A stretch of 64,000 nt of DNA from Marinobacter sp. 1-4A (GTDB lineage Bacteria; Pseudomonadota; Gammaproteobacteria; Pseudomonadales; Oleiphilaceae), in NCBI RefSeq assembly GCF_016597725.1, contig NZ_VCGY01000003.1, positions 558,001 to 622,000 of the forward strand, given 5' to 3'. A program made the translations under genes and the position numbers. The notes under the pieces are model-generated. The model searched no databases and had not been told where the DNA came from. It saw only the letters and a program-made list of their open reading frames with translations. This document shows positions 19,165 through 30,796 of this stretch, one piece after another; within the stretch, counting starts at the first letter, position 1; each line of letters begins with the position of its first letter.

Positions 19165-19701
19165 ATGGCAGAACTGATTACGTTAGCCCGGCCCTATGCG
19201 AAAGCCGTTTTTGACGCCGCTAAAGAGCAAGACGCCGTTGATTCCTGGGATCAGGCGCTTGCTTTTGTTGGTTTGTTGGCGGCGGACGACGCTGTGAAGA
19301 AAATTCTGGCCAATCCTGGCCTGTCTGAGCAACGCAAGGCAGAGCTGTTTTTCGATACAGCAGAAGAACAGATGCCTGAAGCGCTCAGAAACTTCCTGTT
19401 GATTCTTGCTGAAAGCAAGCGCCTAGCGCTGCTGCCGGAAATTTCAACGCTGTTCACTTTCTACCGTGCGGAGCTTGAGCGCACAGTTAATATGAAGGTG
19501 AGCACGGCGTATGAATTGACCGCCGATGAGCAGCAAAAGCTGGCAGAAGCATTGTCCAGAAAACTGGAGCGTAAAGTCGCCTTGGAAACCTCTGTTGATC
19601 GCTCTTTGATCGGCGGCGTGGTGGTGAATACCGGCGATTTGGTTATTGACGCTTCAGTCCGTGGCAAGCTGGCCAAAATGGCTAAAGCACTGGGCTCCTG
19701 A
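19165..19701 (+). CDS. atpH: F1 ATP synthase subunit delta
   Basis: 178-residue stator subunit joining the b dimer to the top of the alpha3beta3 head. The N-terminal '[15 protein letters not shown]' and C-terminal '[23 protein letters not shown]' are family signatures. It is 11 bases after atpF and 28 bases before atpA. Confidence 0.96.
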   Translation: MAELITLARPYAKAVFDAAKEQDAVDSWDQALAFVGLLAADDAVKKILANPGLSEQRKAELFFDTAEEQMPEALRNFLLILAESKRLALLPEISTLFTFYRAELERTVNMKVSTAYELTADEQQKLAEALSRKLERKVALETSVDRSLIGGVVVNTGDLVIDASVRGKLAKMAKALGS

Positions 19702-19729
19702 TTTCAGCAAAAGGTTTGAGGACAAAGGC

Positions 19730-21274
19730 ATGCAGCAACTGAATCCATCCGAGATCAGTGACATCATCAAAAAGAGAATCGAGAAACTCGACATCTCTTC
19801 TGAAGCAAAAAATGAAGGCACCATCCTGTCTGTCGCAGACGGCATCGTGCTAATCCACGGTCTGGCCGACGTTATGTACGGCGAGATGATCGAATTCGCC
19901 AATGGCGTATTCGGTATGGCGTTGAACCTTGAGCGCGATTCAGTAGGCGCCGTGGTACTGGGTGACTACGAAGATCTGGCCGAAGGCCAGAAAGTGCGTT
20001 GCACCGGCCGTATTCTGGAAGTACCGGTTGGTCCGGAACTTTTGGGCCGTGTTGTAGACGGCTTGGGCAACCCGATTGACGGAAAAGGCGATCTGGGAAC
20101 CACTAAAACTGATCCCGTTGAAAAAGTAGCACCGGGTGTTATCGAACGTCAGTCTGTTGACGAGCCGGTACAAACCGGTATGAAAGCCATCGATACCATG
20201 GTTCCAGTTGGCCGCGGCCAGCGTGAACTGATCATCGGTGACCGTCAGATCGGTAAAACTGCCGTTGCTATTGACGCGATCATCAACCAGAAAAACTCTG
20301 GTATCAAATGCGTATACGTCGCGGTTGGCCAAAAGCAGTCTTCCATTGCTGCGGTTGTACGCAAATTGGAAGAGCATGGCGCAATGGATCACACCATTGT
20401 GGTAGCCGCCGGTGCTGCAGACCCTGCATCCATGCAGTTCTTGGCACCTTACGCCGGTACGACCATGGGTGAATACTTCCGTGACCGTGGCGAAGACGCT
20501 CTGATCGTATACGATGACCTGTCTAAGCAGGCTGTTGCATACCGCCAGATCTCCCTGTTGCTGCGTCGTCCGCCAGGACGTGAAGCTTATCCGGGTGACG
20601 TATTCTACTTGCACTCCCGTCTGCTGGAGCGCTCGTCCCGAGTAAACGCGGACTACGTTGAAAAGTTCACCAATGGTGAAGTGAAAGGTAAGACCGGCTC
20701 TTTGACCGCACTGCCTATCATTGAAACTCAGGCAGGTGACGTATCGGCTTTCGTACCGACCAACGTAATCTCTATCACAGACGGTCAGATCTTCCTCGAG
20801 ACCAACCTGTTTAACTCCGGTATCCGTCCGGCGATGAACGCAGGTATCTCGGTATCGCGGGTAGGTGGTGCAGCTCAGACCAAGATCATGAAGAAATTGG
20901 GCGGTAATATCCGTCTGGCTCTGGCTCAGTACCGTGAGCTGGCAGCTTTTGCCCAGTTTGCATCGGATCTGGATGAAGCCACGCGTAAGCAGCTTGAGCA
21001 CGGTCAACGTGTTACCGAATTGATGAAGCAGAACCAGTACAGCCCAATGTCTGTGGCTGAAATGGGTACTGTTCTGTTTGCCGCAAACGAAGGCTTCCTT
21101 GACGATGTTGACGTCGACAAGGTTGTTAAGTTTGAAGCCCAGTTGTTGGACTGGATGCGGTCAGAGCAGAAAGAACTGCTCGAAACAATCGGTGCTGAAG
21201 GCAAATACAACGATGAAATTGCCGCTGGCCTTAAAGCTGCTCTGGAGAAATTCAAGACCACTCAAACCTGGTAA
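19730..21274 (+). CDS. atpA: F1 ATP synthase subunit alpha
   Basis: 514-residue non-catalytic nucleotide-binding subunit. The frame is open further upstream, but [10 protein letters not shown] at 19730, after TTGAGGACA, is the family start. Walker A is [11 protein letters not shown], and the conserved '[21 protein letters not shown]' segment and C-terminal helical domain are intact. It follows atpH and precedes atpG. Confidence 0.97.
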   Translation: MQQLNPSEISDIIKKRIEKLDISSEAKNEGTILSVADGIVLIHGLADVMYGEMIEFANGVFGMALNLERDSVGAVVLGDYEDLAEGQKVRCTGRILEVPVGPELLGRVVDGLGNPIDGKGDLGTTKTDPVEKVAPGVIERQSVDEPVQTGMKAIDTMVPVGRGQRELIIGDRQIGKTAVAIDAIINQKNSGIKCVYVAVGQKQSSIAAVVRKLEEHGAMDHTIVVAAGAADPASMQFLAPYAGTTMGEYFRDRGEDALIVYDDLSKQAVAYRQISLLLRRPPGREAYPGDVFYLHSRLLERSSRVNADYVEKFTNGEVKGKTGSLTALPIIETQAGDVSAFVPTNVISITDGQIFLETNLFNSGIRPAMNAGISVSRVGGAAQTKIMKKLGGNIRLALAQYRELAAFAQFASDLDEATRKQLEHGQRVTELMKQNQYSPMSVAEMGTVLFAANEGFLDDVDVDKVVKFEAQLLDWMRSEQKELLETIGAEGKYNDEIAAGLKAALEKFKTTQTW

Positions 21275-21340
21275 TACTAACGCCCGCTGCGGCGGGTTAG
21301 TTGGTCCCAAAGAGTGTCTAACTTGAAAGGGCAGTGACAT

Positions 21341-22201
21341 ATGGCCATCGGAAAAGAAATACGTAACCAGATCGGCAGCATCAAGAGCACGCAGAAAATC
21401 ACCAGCGCCATGGAGATGGTAGCTGCGAGTAAAATGCGTAAAGCTCAGGAGCGTATGCAGGCAACTCGCCCCTATGCAGAAAAGATGCGGCAGGTAATTG
21501 GACACATCGCCAAGTCCAATAAAGATTATCGCCATCCGTTCATGGTTGAGCGTGAGGTGAAACGTGTTGGCTACATTGTTGTCTCCTCCGATCGCGGTTT
21601 GTGCGGTGGTTTGAACGCAAACGTGTTCAAACTGCTCGTGCGCGAAATGCGCGACTGGAAAGAAAAAGGTGTCGCAACCGATCTCTGTGCTATCGGGCAG
21701 AAAGGTGCATCGTTTTTCCGCAACTATGGCGGAAACGTGATCGCTGCGCTAACGCATTTGGGCGATGACCCCAGTGCGGAAACGCTGATCGGCAACGTTA
21801 AGGTGATGCTCGATGCATTCAGGGAAGGCAAGATTGACCGCCTATACCTAGTGAGCAACGAGTTTGTGAACACCATGACACAAATGCCGAAAGCTGAGCA
21901 GCTTCTGCCACTGCCGGAAGGCACGGAAGAAGATATTGGTCGCCAGTGGGATTACATCTATGAGCCGGATGCGCGTCCGATTCTGGACGGGCTGCTGCCA
22001 CGTTTTATTGAGTCCCAGGTTTATCAGGGCGTGGTAGAGAATCTTGCCTGCGAACAGGCGGCACGGATGATTGCCATGAAGAGTGCTACCGATAACGCAG
22101 GTGACATTATTGACGAGTTGCAGCTGGTTTATAACAAAGCTCGTCAGGCAGCCATTACGCAAGAGATTTCGGAAATTGTGAGCGGCGCGGCATCGGTCTG
22201 A
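21341..22201 (+). CDS. atpG: F1 ATP synthase subunit gamma
   Basis: 286-residue central shaft. N-terminal '[22 protein letters not shown]' and C-terminal '[22 protein letters not shown]' coiled-coil signatures are present, as is the '[11 protein letters not shown]' Rossmann-like motif. AAAGGGCAG precedes the ATG. A short inverted repeat around 21281-21297 (CCCGC-TGC-GGCGGG) sits in the atpA-atpG gap and may tune relative expression. Confidence 0.96.
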   Translation: MAIGKEIRNQIGSIKSTQKITSAMEMVAASKMRKAQERMQATRPYAEKMRQVIGHIAKSNKDYRHPFMVEREVKRVGYIVVSSDRGLCGGLNANVFKLLVREMRDWKEKGVATDLCAIGQKGASFFRNYGGNVIAALTHLGDDPSAETLIGNVKVMLDAFREGKIDRLYLVSNEFVNTMTQMPKAEQLLPLPEGTEEDIGRQWDYIYEPDARPILDGLLPRFIESQVYQGVVENLACEQAARMIAMKSATDNAGDIIDELQLVYNKARQAAITQEISEIVSGAASV

Positions 22202-22236
22202 TCCGCCACAATCCTACTGGTTTTATTGACTATTAA

Positions 22237-23649
<1,413 letters not shown>

Positions 23650-23685
23650 TCCTCTTTCACTTTCTGACCCAAGAGGCTTAGAGAT

Positions 23686-24108
23686 ATGGCTATGACAGTA
23701 CATTGCGACGTCGTAAGCGCTGAAAAGAAGATTTACTCCGGTTTGGTAGAGATGCTTATCGCTACTGGTACCGAGGGTGAGTTGGGCATTCAGTTTGGCC
23801 ATGCTCCGTTGCTGTCCGCCCTTAAACCGGGGGCAGTCCGGATCATCAAACAAGGTGGCGAAGAGGAAATCCTCTACGTTTCCGGGGGTTACCTGGAAGT
23901 ACAGCCAAATCTTGTGACCTTGATGGCCGATACGGCGGTGCGCGCCAAAGACGTTGATGAGGCTGCCGCTGTGCAGGCTCAGAAAGACGCCGAAGCAGCA
24001 CTGGCGAATAAGACGGGTGAGTTTGAGTATTATCGTGCGGCTGCAGAGCTGGCCGAAGCGGCCGCTCAGCTACGTACTTTGCAAAAGCTGCGCAAGAACG
24101 TTCGCTAG
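23686..24108 (+). CDS. atpC: F1 ATP synthase subunit epsilon
   Basis: 140 residues, the last atp gene. N-terminal beta-sandwich ('[17 protein letters not shown]', '[19 protein letters not shown]') and C-terminal helical hairpin of the inhibitory type. A long-looped terminator follows before glmU. Confidence 0.95.
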   Translation: MAMTVHCDVVSAEKKIYSGLVEMLIATGTEGELGIQFGHAPLLSALKPGAVRIIKQGGEEEILYVSGGYLEVQPNLVTLMADTAVRAKDVDEAAAVQAQKDAEAALANKTGEFEYYRAAAELAEAAAQLRTLQKLRKNVR

Positions 24109-24134
24109 AACGCTCTGGCAGAGCTTGCCCCGAT

Positions 24135-24220
24135 AAAGCCGCATCCCGGCGTGGGTAGCGGGTATTGTATGGCCTGAAAAGGCTATTACGATGCTGGCTT
24201 CCACTACGAGGTGCGGCTTT
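24135..24220 (+). terminator. Probable terminator of the atp operon
   Basis: AAAGCCGCA at 24135-24143 pairs with TGCGGCTTT at 24212-24220, followed by TTTTG. The intervening 68 bases hold smaller hairpins (for example CCCGGC with GCGGG, and GGCCT with AGGCT). The T-run after a 9-bp GC-containing stem supports termination; the long loop is unusual. Confidence 0.55.
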
Positions 24221-24276
24221 TTTGTTGTGTGAACTACCATTGATAGAACCCCACCACGTAAGGGAGTTGTTGCCCC

Positions 24277-25641
24277 ATGTCACCGTTGCACGTTGTTATC
24301 TTGGCCGCCGGTCAGGGCTCAAGGATGAAATCATCGCTGCCAAAGGTACTGCACAAAGTGGCAGGGCGAGCCATGCTTCATCACGTGATTGATACCGCCC
24401 AAACGCTTGGTGCTGAGAAGGTTCATGGCGTTATTGGCCATGGCGCTGATCAGGTGAAGGCGGCCTCCACCGCTTATAGCGTTAGTTGGGTAATGCAGGA
24501 ACAGCAATTGGGCACAGGCCATGCCGTTGCACAGGCACTACCCGAACTTCCGGACGATGCCCGGGTGCTGGTGCTTTATGGTGACGTGCCGCTGACGACC
24601 GCAGAAACCCTCCAAGGACTCGTTCAGGATTTGGATGAAACCACGTTAGGTTTGTTAACCGTCACTCTGGATAACCCGCAAGGGTATGGCAGAATTTTGC
24701 GAAATGAGAAAGGGCAGGTTACCGCCATCGTTGAGCAGAAAGACGCCAGTGCGGAACAGCTGGCCATTACAGAGGTAAACACGGGCATTCTCGCGGTTAG
24801 CGCCCGCCATTTAAAAGACTGGTTACCCCAGCTCTCTAGCAGCAACGCTCAGGGCGAGTATTACCTCACGGATATCATCGCCATGGCTGTGCAGGCTGGA
24901 ATGACCGTCAACGTCGCTCAGCCGGGCAATCCCTTCGAAGTGCAGGGGGTTAATAATCGTATGCAGCTGGCTGAACTTGAGCGCTGGTACCAAAGGCGAG
25001 AAGCAGATCGTTTGATGACTGAAGGAGCAACGCTGGCTGACCCCGCACGGGTGGATGTGCGTGGGGAACTCAATATCGGCAACGATGTGCTGATTGATGT
25101 AAACGTGGTTTTTAATGGCAAGGTGACGTTGGGCAGCCATGTATCCATCGGACCCGGCTGTGTGATCACCGATGCCAACATTGGAGACGGCGCCCAGATT
25201 CATGCACACAGTGTTATCGAACAGGCCAGTGTTGGCCCTAAGGCACAGGTTGGGCCTTTCGCGCGATTGCGTCCCGGCACGCAACTGGCGGCCAATACCA
25301 AGGTGGGCAATTTTGTTGAGACTAAAAAAACCATCGTTGGCGAAGGCAGCAAAATTAACCACCTCAGCTACGTGGGTGATGCTACGCTGGGAACCAATGT
25401 AAACGTGGGTGCGGGCACTATTACCTGCAACTATGACGGTGTGAATAAATACCAGACGGTGCTGGGGGATGGCGTGTTTGTTGGATCCAACAGTTCGTTG
25501 GTTGCCCCGGTTACTGTAAGAGCAGGTGCTACTGTCGGCGCTGGCTCAACAATTACCAAGGATGTGCCGGAGCATGAGCTGGCCGTGGCCAGGGGCCGCC
25601 AGCGAAATATTTCGGGTTGGCAAAAGCCGGAGAAAAACTGA
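24277..25641 (+). CDS. glmU: Bifunctional GlmU: glucosamine-1-phosphate acetyltransferase / UDP-GlcNAc pyrophosphorylase
   Basis: Makes UDP-GlcNAc for peptidoglycan and lipopolysaccharide. The 454 residues are organised as an N-terminal uridyltransferase with 'ILAAGQGSRMKSSLPKVL' around residues 7-24, and a C-terminal left-handed beta-helix of hexapeptide repeats ending in the acetyltransferase active site ('FVETKKTIVGEGSKINHLSYVGD'). The downstream glmS supplies the pathway's first step. Confidence 0.97.
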   Translation: MSPLHVVILAAGQGSRMKSSLPKVLHKVAGRAMLHHVIDTAQTLGAEKVHGVIGHGADQVKAASTAYSVSWVMQEQQLGTGHAVAQALPELPDDARVLVLYGDVPLTTAETLQGLVQDLDETTLGLLTVTLDNPQGYGRILRNEKGQVTAIVEQKDASAEQLAITEVNTGILAVSARHLKDWLPQLSSSNAQGEYYLTDIIAMAVQAGMTVNVAQPGNPFEVQGVNNRMQLAELERWYQRREADRLMTEGATLADPARVDVRGELNIGNDVLIDVNVVFNGKVTLGSHVSIGPGCVITDANIGDGAQIHAHSVIEQASVGPKAQVGPFARLRPGTQLAANTKVGNFVETKKTIVGEGSKINHLSYVGDATLGTNVNVGAGTITCNYDGVNKYQTVLGDGVFVGSNSSLVAPVTVRAGATVGAGSTITKDVPEHELAVARGRQRNISGWQKPEKN

Positions 25642-25651
25642 GCAGTTTTTT
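25633..25651 (+). terminator. Small AT-rich hairpin overlapping the glmU stop
   Basis: AAAAACT-GAGC-AGTTTTTT forms a 7-bp A/T-rich stem with a U tail; the glmU stop codon lies inside it. It is probably a weak attenuator between glmU and glmS rather than a full terminator. Confidence 0.4.
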
Positions 25652-25693
25652 ACATTTTTCACCACGATTTTTATCACGAATAGGGTATGAAAC

Positions 25694-27526
25694 ATGTGTG
25701 GCATTGTAGGTGCAGTTTCAGAACGGGACGTTCAGGGCATTCTTCTTGAGGGCCTGCGCCGCCTGGAATACCGGGGGTACGATTCCGCCGGTATGGCAGT
25801 TTTGGATGGAAAGAGTGCCGTGCAGCGTGCTCGAGAAGTGGGCAAGGTAGCCTCACTTGCCGCCGCTATTGAAGCCAGGCCGCTTTCCGGCTATCTGGGC
25901 ATCGCCCATACCCGCTGGGCGACCCACGGCGAGCCGTCACAGCTCAATGCCCACCCGCACATGTCCGGCGATCGTTTAGCAATCGTGCATAACGGCATCA
26001 TCGAGAACTATCAGGAACTGCGTGAAGAACTCAAGGCCGACGGGTTTGAGTTTACGTCTCAAACCGACACAGAAGTTGTTGTGCATTTGATAGAAAAGAA
26101 CTTCCGCGAACTGGGCAAACTTTACGATGCGGTGAAGACCTCAGTAACGCGCCTGCGTGGCGCCTACGCACTTGCTGTAGTGCACGCCGACGAGCCCGAC
26201 CACATGGTTGTGTGCCGTGAAGGCAGCCCGCTGGTGATCGGTGTGGGTATTGGTGAAAACTTTATTGCCTCGGATCAATTGGCACTGCTGCCAGTAACCG
26301 ATCGATTCATGTTCCTCGAAGAAGGCGATCTTGCGGATATCCGCAAGGACCGCATCGAGATTCACGACCGCGATGGCACGCTGGTTGACCGAGCCATAAG
26401 CCGCTTTGAACATAGCTCAGACTCCGCAGATAAAGGCGAGTATCGGCACTATATGCTCAAGGAAATCCATGAGCAGCCAAGAGTGATCAAGGCGACTATG
26501 GAAGGCCGTGTGACAGCCTCACGGGTGCTGGAGCAAGCTCTTGGTACCGAGGCTGGCGACTTATTGAAAGACGTCCGCCACGTACAGATCATTGCCTGTG
26601 GCACCAGTTACCACGCCGGAATGGTCGCTCGATACTGGATCGAAGATTTGGCCGGTGTGCCTTGCTCCGTGGAAGTAGCCTCCGAGTTTCGTTATCGCAA
26701 ACACGTTATCCAGCAAGACACGCTATTTCTGTGCATTTCCCAGTCTGGCGAGACCGCCGATACTCTAGCTGCACTGCGTCAGGCCAAAAAAGCGGGCTTC
26801 CGCGCCGCATTGGCTATCTGCAACGTGCCGGGCAGTTCCTTGGTGCGAGAATCCGATCTGGTCATCATGACTCAGGCTGGCCCGGAGATTGGTGTTGCCT
26901 CCACAAAAGCTTTTACTACCCAGCTGGTCGCACTGCTTATTTTCACTCTGGCGCTGGCCCGCAAAAACGGTTTGAGCGAAGAACGCGAAACCGAGATTGT
27001 TCAAGCGCTTCACCTAGTACCGGGACAGGTAAACGATGTATTGGCATTGGAGGGTGAGATCGCAGAGATATCTAAGCGCTTTATGGATAAAAATCATTCC
27101 CTGTTCCTAGGTCGCGGCTCACAGTTCCCGGTGGCCATGGAAGGTGCTCTGAAATTGAAAGAGATTTCCTACATTCACGCTGAAGCCTATCCTGCAGGCG
27201 AACTCAAGCACGGTCCGCTGGCGCTGGTAGACAGCGAAATGCCGGTGATCACGGTAGCACCCAACAACAGCATGGCCGAAAAGCTGAAATCGAATCTGGA
27301 AGAAGTGCGTGCTCGGGGCGGCGAGCTGTTTGTGTTTGCCGATAGCTCAGCGAACATAAAGCCAGAAGAAAACATTCATGTGGTGCAGCTACCGGAAGTG
27401 CATGAAATAACCGCTCCAATTGTCTATACCGTTCCGTTGCAATTGCTTTCTTACCACGTTGCCGTGCTCAAAGGCACGGATGTGGACCAGCCGAGAAATC
27501 TAGCGAAAAGCGTTACGGTTGAGTAG
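25694..27526 (+). CDS. glmS: Glutamine-fructose-6-phosphate aminotransferase GlmS
   Basis: Converts fructose-6-phosphate and glutamine to glucosamine-6-phosphate. The 610 residues have the N-terminal nucleophile Cys2 in CGIVGAV, the glutaminase motifs '[11 protein letters not shown]' and 'HNGIIENYQ', two SIS domains ('[14 protein letters not shown]', '[13 protein letters not shown]') and the C-terminal 'LAKSVTVE' that is the usual TnsD target for Tn7. The stop is only 1 base from the stop of the convergent AraC gene. Confidence 0.97.
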   Translation: MCGIVGAVSERDVQGILLEGLRRLEYRGYDSAGMAVLDGKSAVQRAREVGKVASLAAAIEARPLSGYLGIAHTRWATHGEPSQLNAHPHMSGDRLAIVHNGIIENYQELREELKADGFEFTSQTDTEVVVHLIEKNFRELGKLYDAVKTSVTRLRGAYALAVVHADEPDHMVVCREGSPLVIGVGIGENFIASDQLALLPVTDRFMFLEEGDLADIRKDRIEIHDRDGTLVDRAISRFEHSSDSADKGEYRHYMLKEIHEQPRVIKATMEGRVTASRVLEQALGTEAGDLLKDVRHVQIIACGTSYHAGMVARYWIEDLAGVPCSVEVASEFRYRKHVIQQDTLFLCISQSGETADTLAALRQAKKAGFRAALAICNVPGSSLVRESDLVIMTQAGPEIGVASTKAFTTQLVALLIFTLALARKNGLSEERETEIVQALHLVPGQVNDVLALEGEIAEISKRFMDKNHSLFLGRGSQFPVAMEGALKLKEISYIHAEAYPAGELKHGPLALVDSEMPVITVAPNNSMAEKLKSNLEEVRARGGELFVFADSSANIKPEENIHVVQLPEVHEITAPIVYTVPLQLLSYHVAVLKGTDVDQPRNLAKSVTVE

Positions 27527-27527
27527 G

Positions 27528-28370
27528 TTAGAGCGTATTCCAAAGAAGCTTGCGGTATTGTGCCGGAGTTCGGCCGGTCTGTTCTCGGAAGACGCGAGTC
27601 AGATGGCTCTGGCTTGAAAAACCGCAATCGACGGCAACTTCTACAAGGGGTGCGTCTGAGCGCAGAAGTTGCTTTGCTCGGCGCACTCGTTGTTTGGTAA
27701 TCCAGGCATGAGGAGGGCAGCCCTGCACTAGACGGAACATCCGGTTGAAGTGAAACGCGGACATATTAGCCAGCAGTGCAAGGTCACTCAGATGAATGGT
27801 CGAGGCGAGGTGGGCTTCAACATAGTCCTCCACTCGACACAGGATATGAGGCGCGAGCCCCCCAAGAAGGCGTGTCTGCCGACCAGAAAGCCCCCCTATC
27901 AGGTCTGTTAGAGCGCCTTCCGCGTGAAGCAGGTTGTTCGACATAGATGCATGGGCGAGTTCGGCAAGCGGTTGTGCCACATGCGGTTTATCGGCGAAGT
28001 TGGCCTCGGGTAAGTCCAGTTGGCGCGCGTCGCAGTCATGGGTCTCCGAGAACATACTTCGCAGCCTTTCGTCTGAAAGGTAGAGATGAACGAAGCGGAA
28101 TCGCTTGGTGATCTCCCACTCCGAACTTTGTCCTGCTGGCATGATACAGACCGCGCCGGGCCATCCGGATACCTTGCCAGCATCAAGCCGTCGTGTTCCT
28201 GTTCCGCCCTCCATGTACAGGCTGAAGGTATTATTGTGCGGCGCTTCGTATCGCACGTGATCGTTTTGATTTTCCCAGATTGCCACACCGCACCCTGCAC
28301 CCAGATTCATCTTGGTGGAGAGATTTTCGGCGTTTGAAAGGCTGAGAAAATGTTCAACGGTTCGAGTCAT
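27528..28370 (-). CDS. AraC-family transcriptional regulator
   Basis: 280 residues. The N-terminal half resembles a cupin-type sensing domain ('YEAPHNNTFSLYMEGG'). The C-terminal ~100 residues are a double helix-turn-helix of AraC/XylS type: 'IHLSDLALLANMSAFHFNRMF' and the hallmark 'VEVAVDCGFSSQSHLTRVFR' followed by 'TGRTPAQYRK'. It is divergent from the EamA-type exporter gene 127 bp away and so may regulate it. The ligand is unknown. Confidence 0.9.
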   Translation of the reverse strand: MTRTVEHFLSLSNAENLSTKMNLGAGCGVAIWENQNDHVRYEAPHNNTFSLYMEGGTGTRRLDAGKVSGWPGAVCIMPAGQSSEWEITKRFRFVHLYLSDERLRSMFSETHDCDARQLDLPEANFADKPHVAQPLAELAHASMSNNLLHAEGALTDLIGGLSGRQTRLLGGLAPHILCRVEDYVEAHLASTIHLSDLALLANMSAFHFNRMFRLVQGCPPHAWITKQRVRRAKQLLRSDAPLVEVAVDCGFSSQSHLTRVFREQTGRTPAQYRKLLWNTL

Positions 28371-28497
28371 GACCTTAGCTTACCAAAGCGCAATCGAAGT
28401 TGATTAACGCCTATCGAACTTAACCGCAAGAATATGCAAAACCGGAATAGGAAAAGAGGGTAGCGTAAAGGCATCAAAATCCAGTTGAAGGCCTATC

Positions 28498-29391
28498 ATG
28501 AACAATATCACCCTGTTTATAACCACTGTCCTTATTTGGGGGACCACCTGGATCGGTATTGTGGCGCAGATCGGTGAGATACCAATCATCGTGTCCATTT
28601 TTTTCCGCTTCGCGCTAGCAGGGCTGATAATGCTGGCCGGGCTTTCACTGATGAAACGGCTTAAGCGCCCGTCAATCTGGCGCTTTGTCGTTCTTCAGGC
28701 ACTTTGCCTGTTCTGTTTCAATTTTATAGGCCTATACAAAGCCTCCGCGTTGATCCCATCGGGGCTTGTATCAATTGTCTTTTCGTTGGCATCAATCTTC
28801 AATGCGATCAACGCACGGCTATTTTTCGGCGACCGGATCACTCTAAAAACGCTTCTAGCCGGTGGTGTTGGTGCAACGGGCCTGGTGCTTATCTTCTGGA
28901 CCGACCTCGTGGTCAGCTTCGACGCAGCTACGCTTGAGGGGATCGGCTGGGCCGTATTTGGAACGCTGATGTTTTCCCTCGGTAACATGGCCTCGCGGCG
29001 CAATAGCAGCATCGGAATCACGCCCGTCATTGCCAACAGTTGGGGTATGGGCATCGGCGCGCTTGCGCTGCTAGGTTTAATCCTAGCGAGCGAACAACCT
29101 TTGGCCCTCTCGACCAAGCTTGAGTATTGGGTGGCGCTGGTCTACCTTGCGGTGATTGGATCTGTAATCGGCTTCACGACCTACCTCATGCTTGTCGCAA
29201 GAATCGGATCTGCAAAGGCCGGGTATGCGACAGTATTGTTCCCGATGGTTGCGCTGGCAATCTCGACCCTATTCGAAGGCTATAACTGGACACCGGTCGC
29301 CATAATCGGGATCGCTCTGACTCTTACAGGGAATGTGATTATGTTCTGGCGTCCCCGAAAGCGCGACAGTGGCGAGTTAGTCAGCGATTAA
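28498..29391 (+). CDS. EamA/DMT-superfamily transporter
   Basis: 297 residues with about ten transmembrane helices arranged as two EamA repeats. The start 'TLFITTVLIWGTTWIGI' and repeat-2 motif 'YLAVIGSVIGFTTYLMLVARIG' are typical. Members export amino acids or other metabolites (RhaT/YdcZ/PagO type). It is paired divergently with the AraC regulator. The substrate is not deducible. Confidence 0.87.
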   Translation: MNNITLFITTVLIWGTTWIGIVAQIGEIPIIVSIFFRFALAGLIMLAGLSLMKRLKRPSIWRFVVLQALCLFCFNFIGLYKASALIPSGLVSIVFSLASIFNAINARLFFGDRITLKTLLAGGVGATGLVLIFWTDLVVSFDAATLEGIGWAVFGTLMFSLGNMASRRNSSIGITPVIANSWGMGIGALALLGLILASEQPLALSTKLEYWVALVYLAVIGSVIGFTTYLMLVARIGSAKAGYATVLFPMVALAISTLFEGYNWTPVAIIGIALTLTGNVIMFWRPRKRDSGELVSD

Positions 29392-29487
29392 CTGTAGGTG
29401 CCAGAAGGCACCTTTATGTATCGCCTCTCGACGTTATTCTGCATCTATCAACAAGTGATGAAGGGGCCCAGGAAAACTTTGCAACTC

Positions 29488-30717
29488 CTAAGCTCGCATT
29501 TGCTCGGTTTGTTGAATCGCTGTCGCAAGCCTTTTGATGGCTTCGTCTGCCAGAGCGGGCGTGATCGTTGAGAACGAAAGACGTATCGAACTTAAGTCCG
29601 GTGTTCCGCTATAAAAATATTTTCCCGGCACGAACATCACGTGATGATTGAGGGCCTGTTCAAGAACGAGAGATGCATCCAGTCCATTTGAAAACCGTCC
29701 CCAAAGGAACATTCCACCCTCGGGTACGTTAAGTTCGAGAGTATCTGGCAGATGTTCCGCAATAGCTTTTATCAGCGCATCGCGACGGGATTTGTATGCT
29801 TCTTTAAGAAGTTTAAGCCGGTTATCAAGGCGTCCGCTTTGCAGATAACAGCCTGCAATATATTGCGATAGCGTACTGCTGTGGAGATCCATAGATTGCT
29901 TGGCACGGCACAGAGGGTGGAAATAGCTTTCTGGAGGGATGCACCACCCCAAGCGTAATCCAGGGGCGAGTGTTTTTGAAAAAGACGAAATGTAAATAAC
30001 TCGGTTTTTTGCGCTAAATGATTGCTCTGCAATTTCGAAGAGTGATGCGACGTGTTCCCCCTCGTATCGGAGATCACCGTAAGGGTCGTCTTCAATAATA
30101 AGGATGTCATGACGGATAGCAAACGCTATAAGATCCATTCTTTCAGCAAGAGACAAGGTTCTTCCGGTGGGGTTGCTGAAGTTCGGAACCAGATACATTA
30201 GCTTAATGCGCCGCATGGCAACCAACGATTCCAGCTGCTCGAGGTCAATACCCTGCTGATTGACTTGGAACGCTGTTGTGTTCGCTCCTGCTATATCGAA
30301 AACTTGTAATGCTGCCAGATAGGTGGATTCTTCAACCAATACGTTATCGCCCTCATCAAGAAAGGTTCTGGCAACCATGTCGAGCGCTTGCTGCGAACCG
30401 GTTGTGATAAGGATATTGTCTGGCTTTACACAGATACCCTGCGTGATTATGCGAGCGGCGACTTCTTTGCGTAAGAACATTTCTCCTTCGGTCAGCCCAT
30501 ACTGATAGACGTTATTTGGTGCGCTTTCTATGGCGCGGTATGTGGCCGCTTCGAGTCCTTCAGTATCTATGAGGTCTGGTGCTGGTATTCCTCCGGCCAG
30601 TGAAATCATATTTGGTATTTTGGAATGCCTGAGCAGATCCCTTATCGCAGAGCTGCTTGCTGACTGCATTCGATGAGAAAGAATGCTCTTGGAAAACGTA
30701 GATGTCTGGCTGCTCAT
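29488..30717 (-). CDS. PLP-dependent aminotransferase, class I/II (2-aminoadipate aminotransferase LysN-like)
   Basis: 409 residues of fold-type I. Landmarks are 'SLAGGIPAPDLID' near the N-terminus, 'ITTGSQQALDMVARTF', the 'NPTGRTLS' loop, 'IIEDDPYGDLRYEG', the PLP lysine in SSFSKTLAPGLRLGW, and the carboxylate-binding 'IRLSFST'. The sequence resembles LysN/ARO8-type and MocR effector domains, but there is no GntR helix-turn-helix. It is followed upstream on the same strand by a LysR gene (start 79 bp away). Neighbouring LysE and EamA exporters hint at amino-acid metabolism. Confidence 0.87.
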   Translation of the reverse strand: MSSQTSTFSKSILSHRMQSASSSAIRDLLRHSKIPNMISLAGGIPAPDLIDTEGLEAATYRAIESAPNNVYQYGLTEGEMFLRKEVAARIITQGICVKPDNILITTGSQQALDMVARTFLDEGDNVLVEESTYLAALQVFDIAGANTTAFQVNQQGIDLEQLESLVAMRRIKLMYLVPNFSNPTGRTLSLAERMDLIAFAIRHDILIIEDDPYGDLRYEGEHVASLFEIAEQSFSAKNRVIYISSFSKTLAPGLRLGWCIPPESYFHPLCRAKQSMDLHSSTLSQYIAGCYLQSGRLDNRLKLLKEAYKSRRDALIKAIAEHLPDTLELNVPEGGMFLWGRFSNGLDASLVLEQALNHHVMFVPGKYFYSGTPDLSSIRLSFSTITPALADEAIKRLATAIQQTEQMRA

Positions 30718-30796
30718 TTTAAGCCTTTTGGGTTATTCCTCAGTATGGTTTTGGCGAACAGATAACGCTTGGCACAATCAAGGAATTATTGATGTT

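Noticed and set aside
20000..21000. Long minus-strand open reading frame antisense to atpA (355 codons)
   Set aside because: It mirrors the codon pattern of atpA, has no ribosome-binding site and its predicted protein has no recognisable domain.
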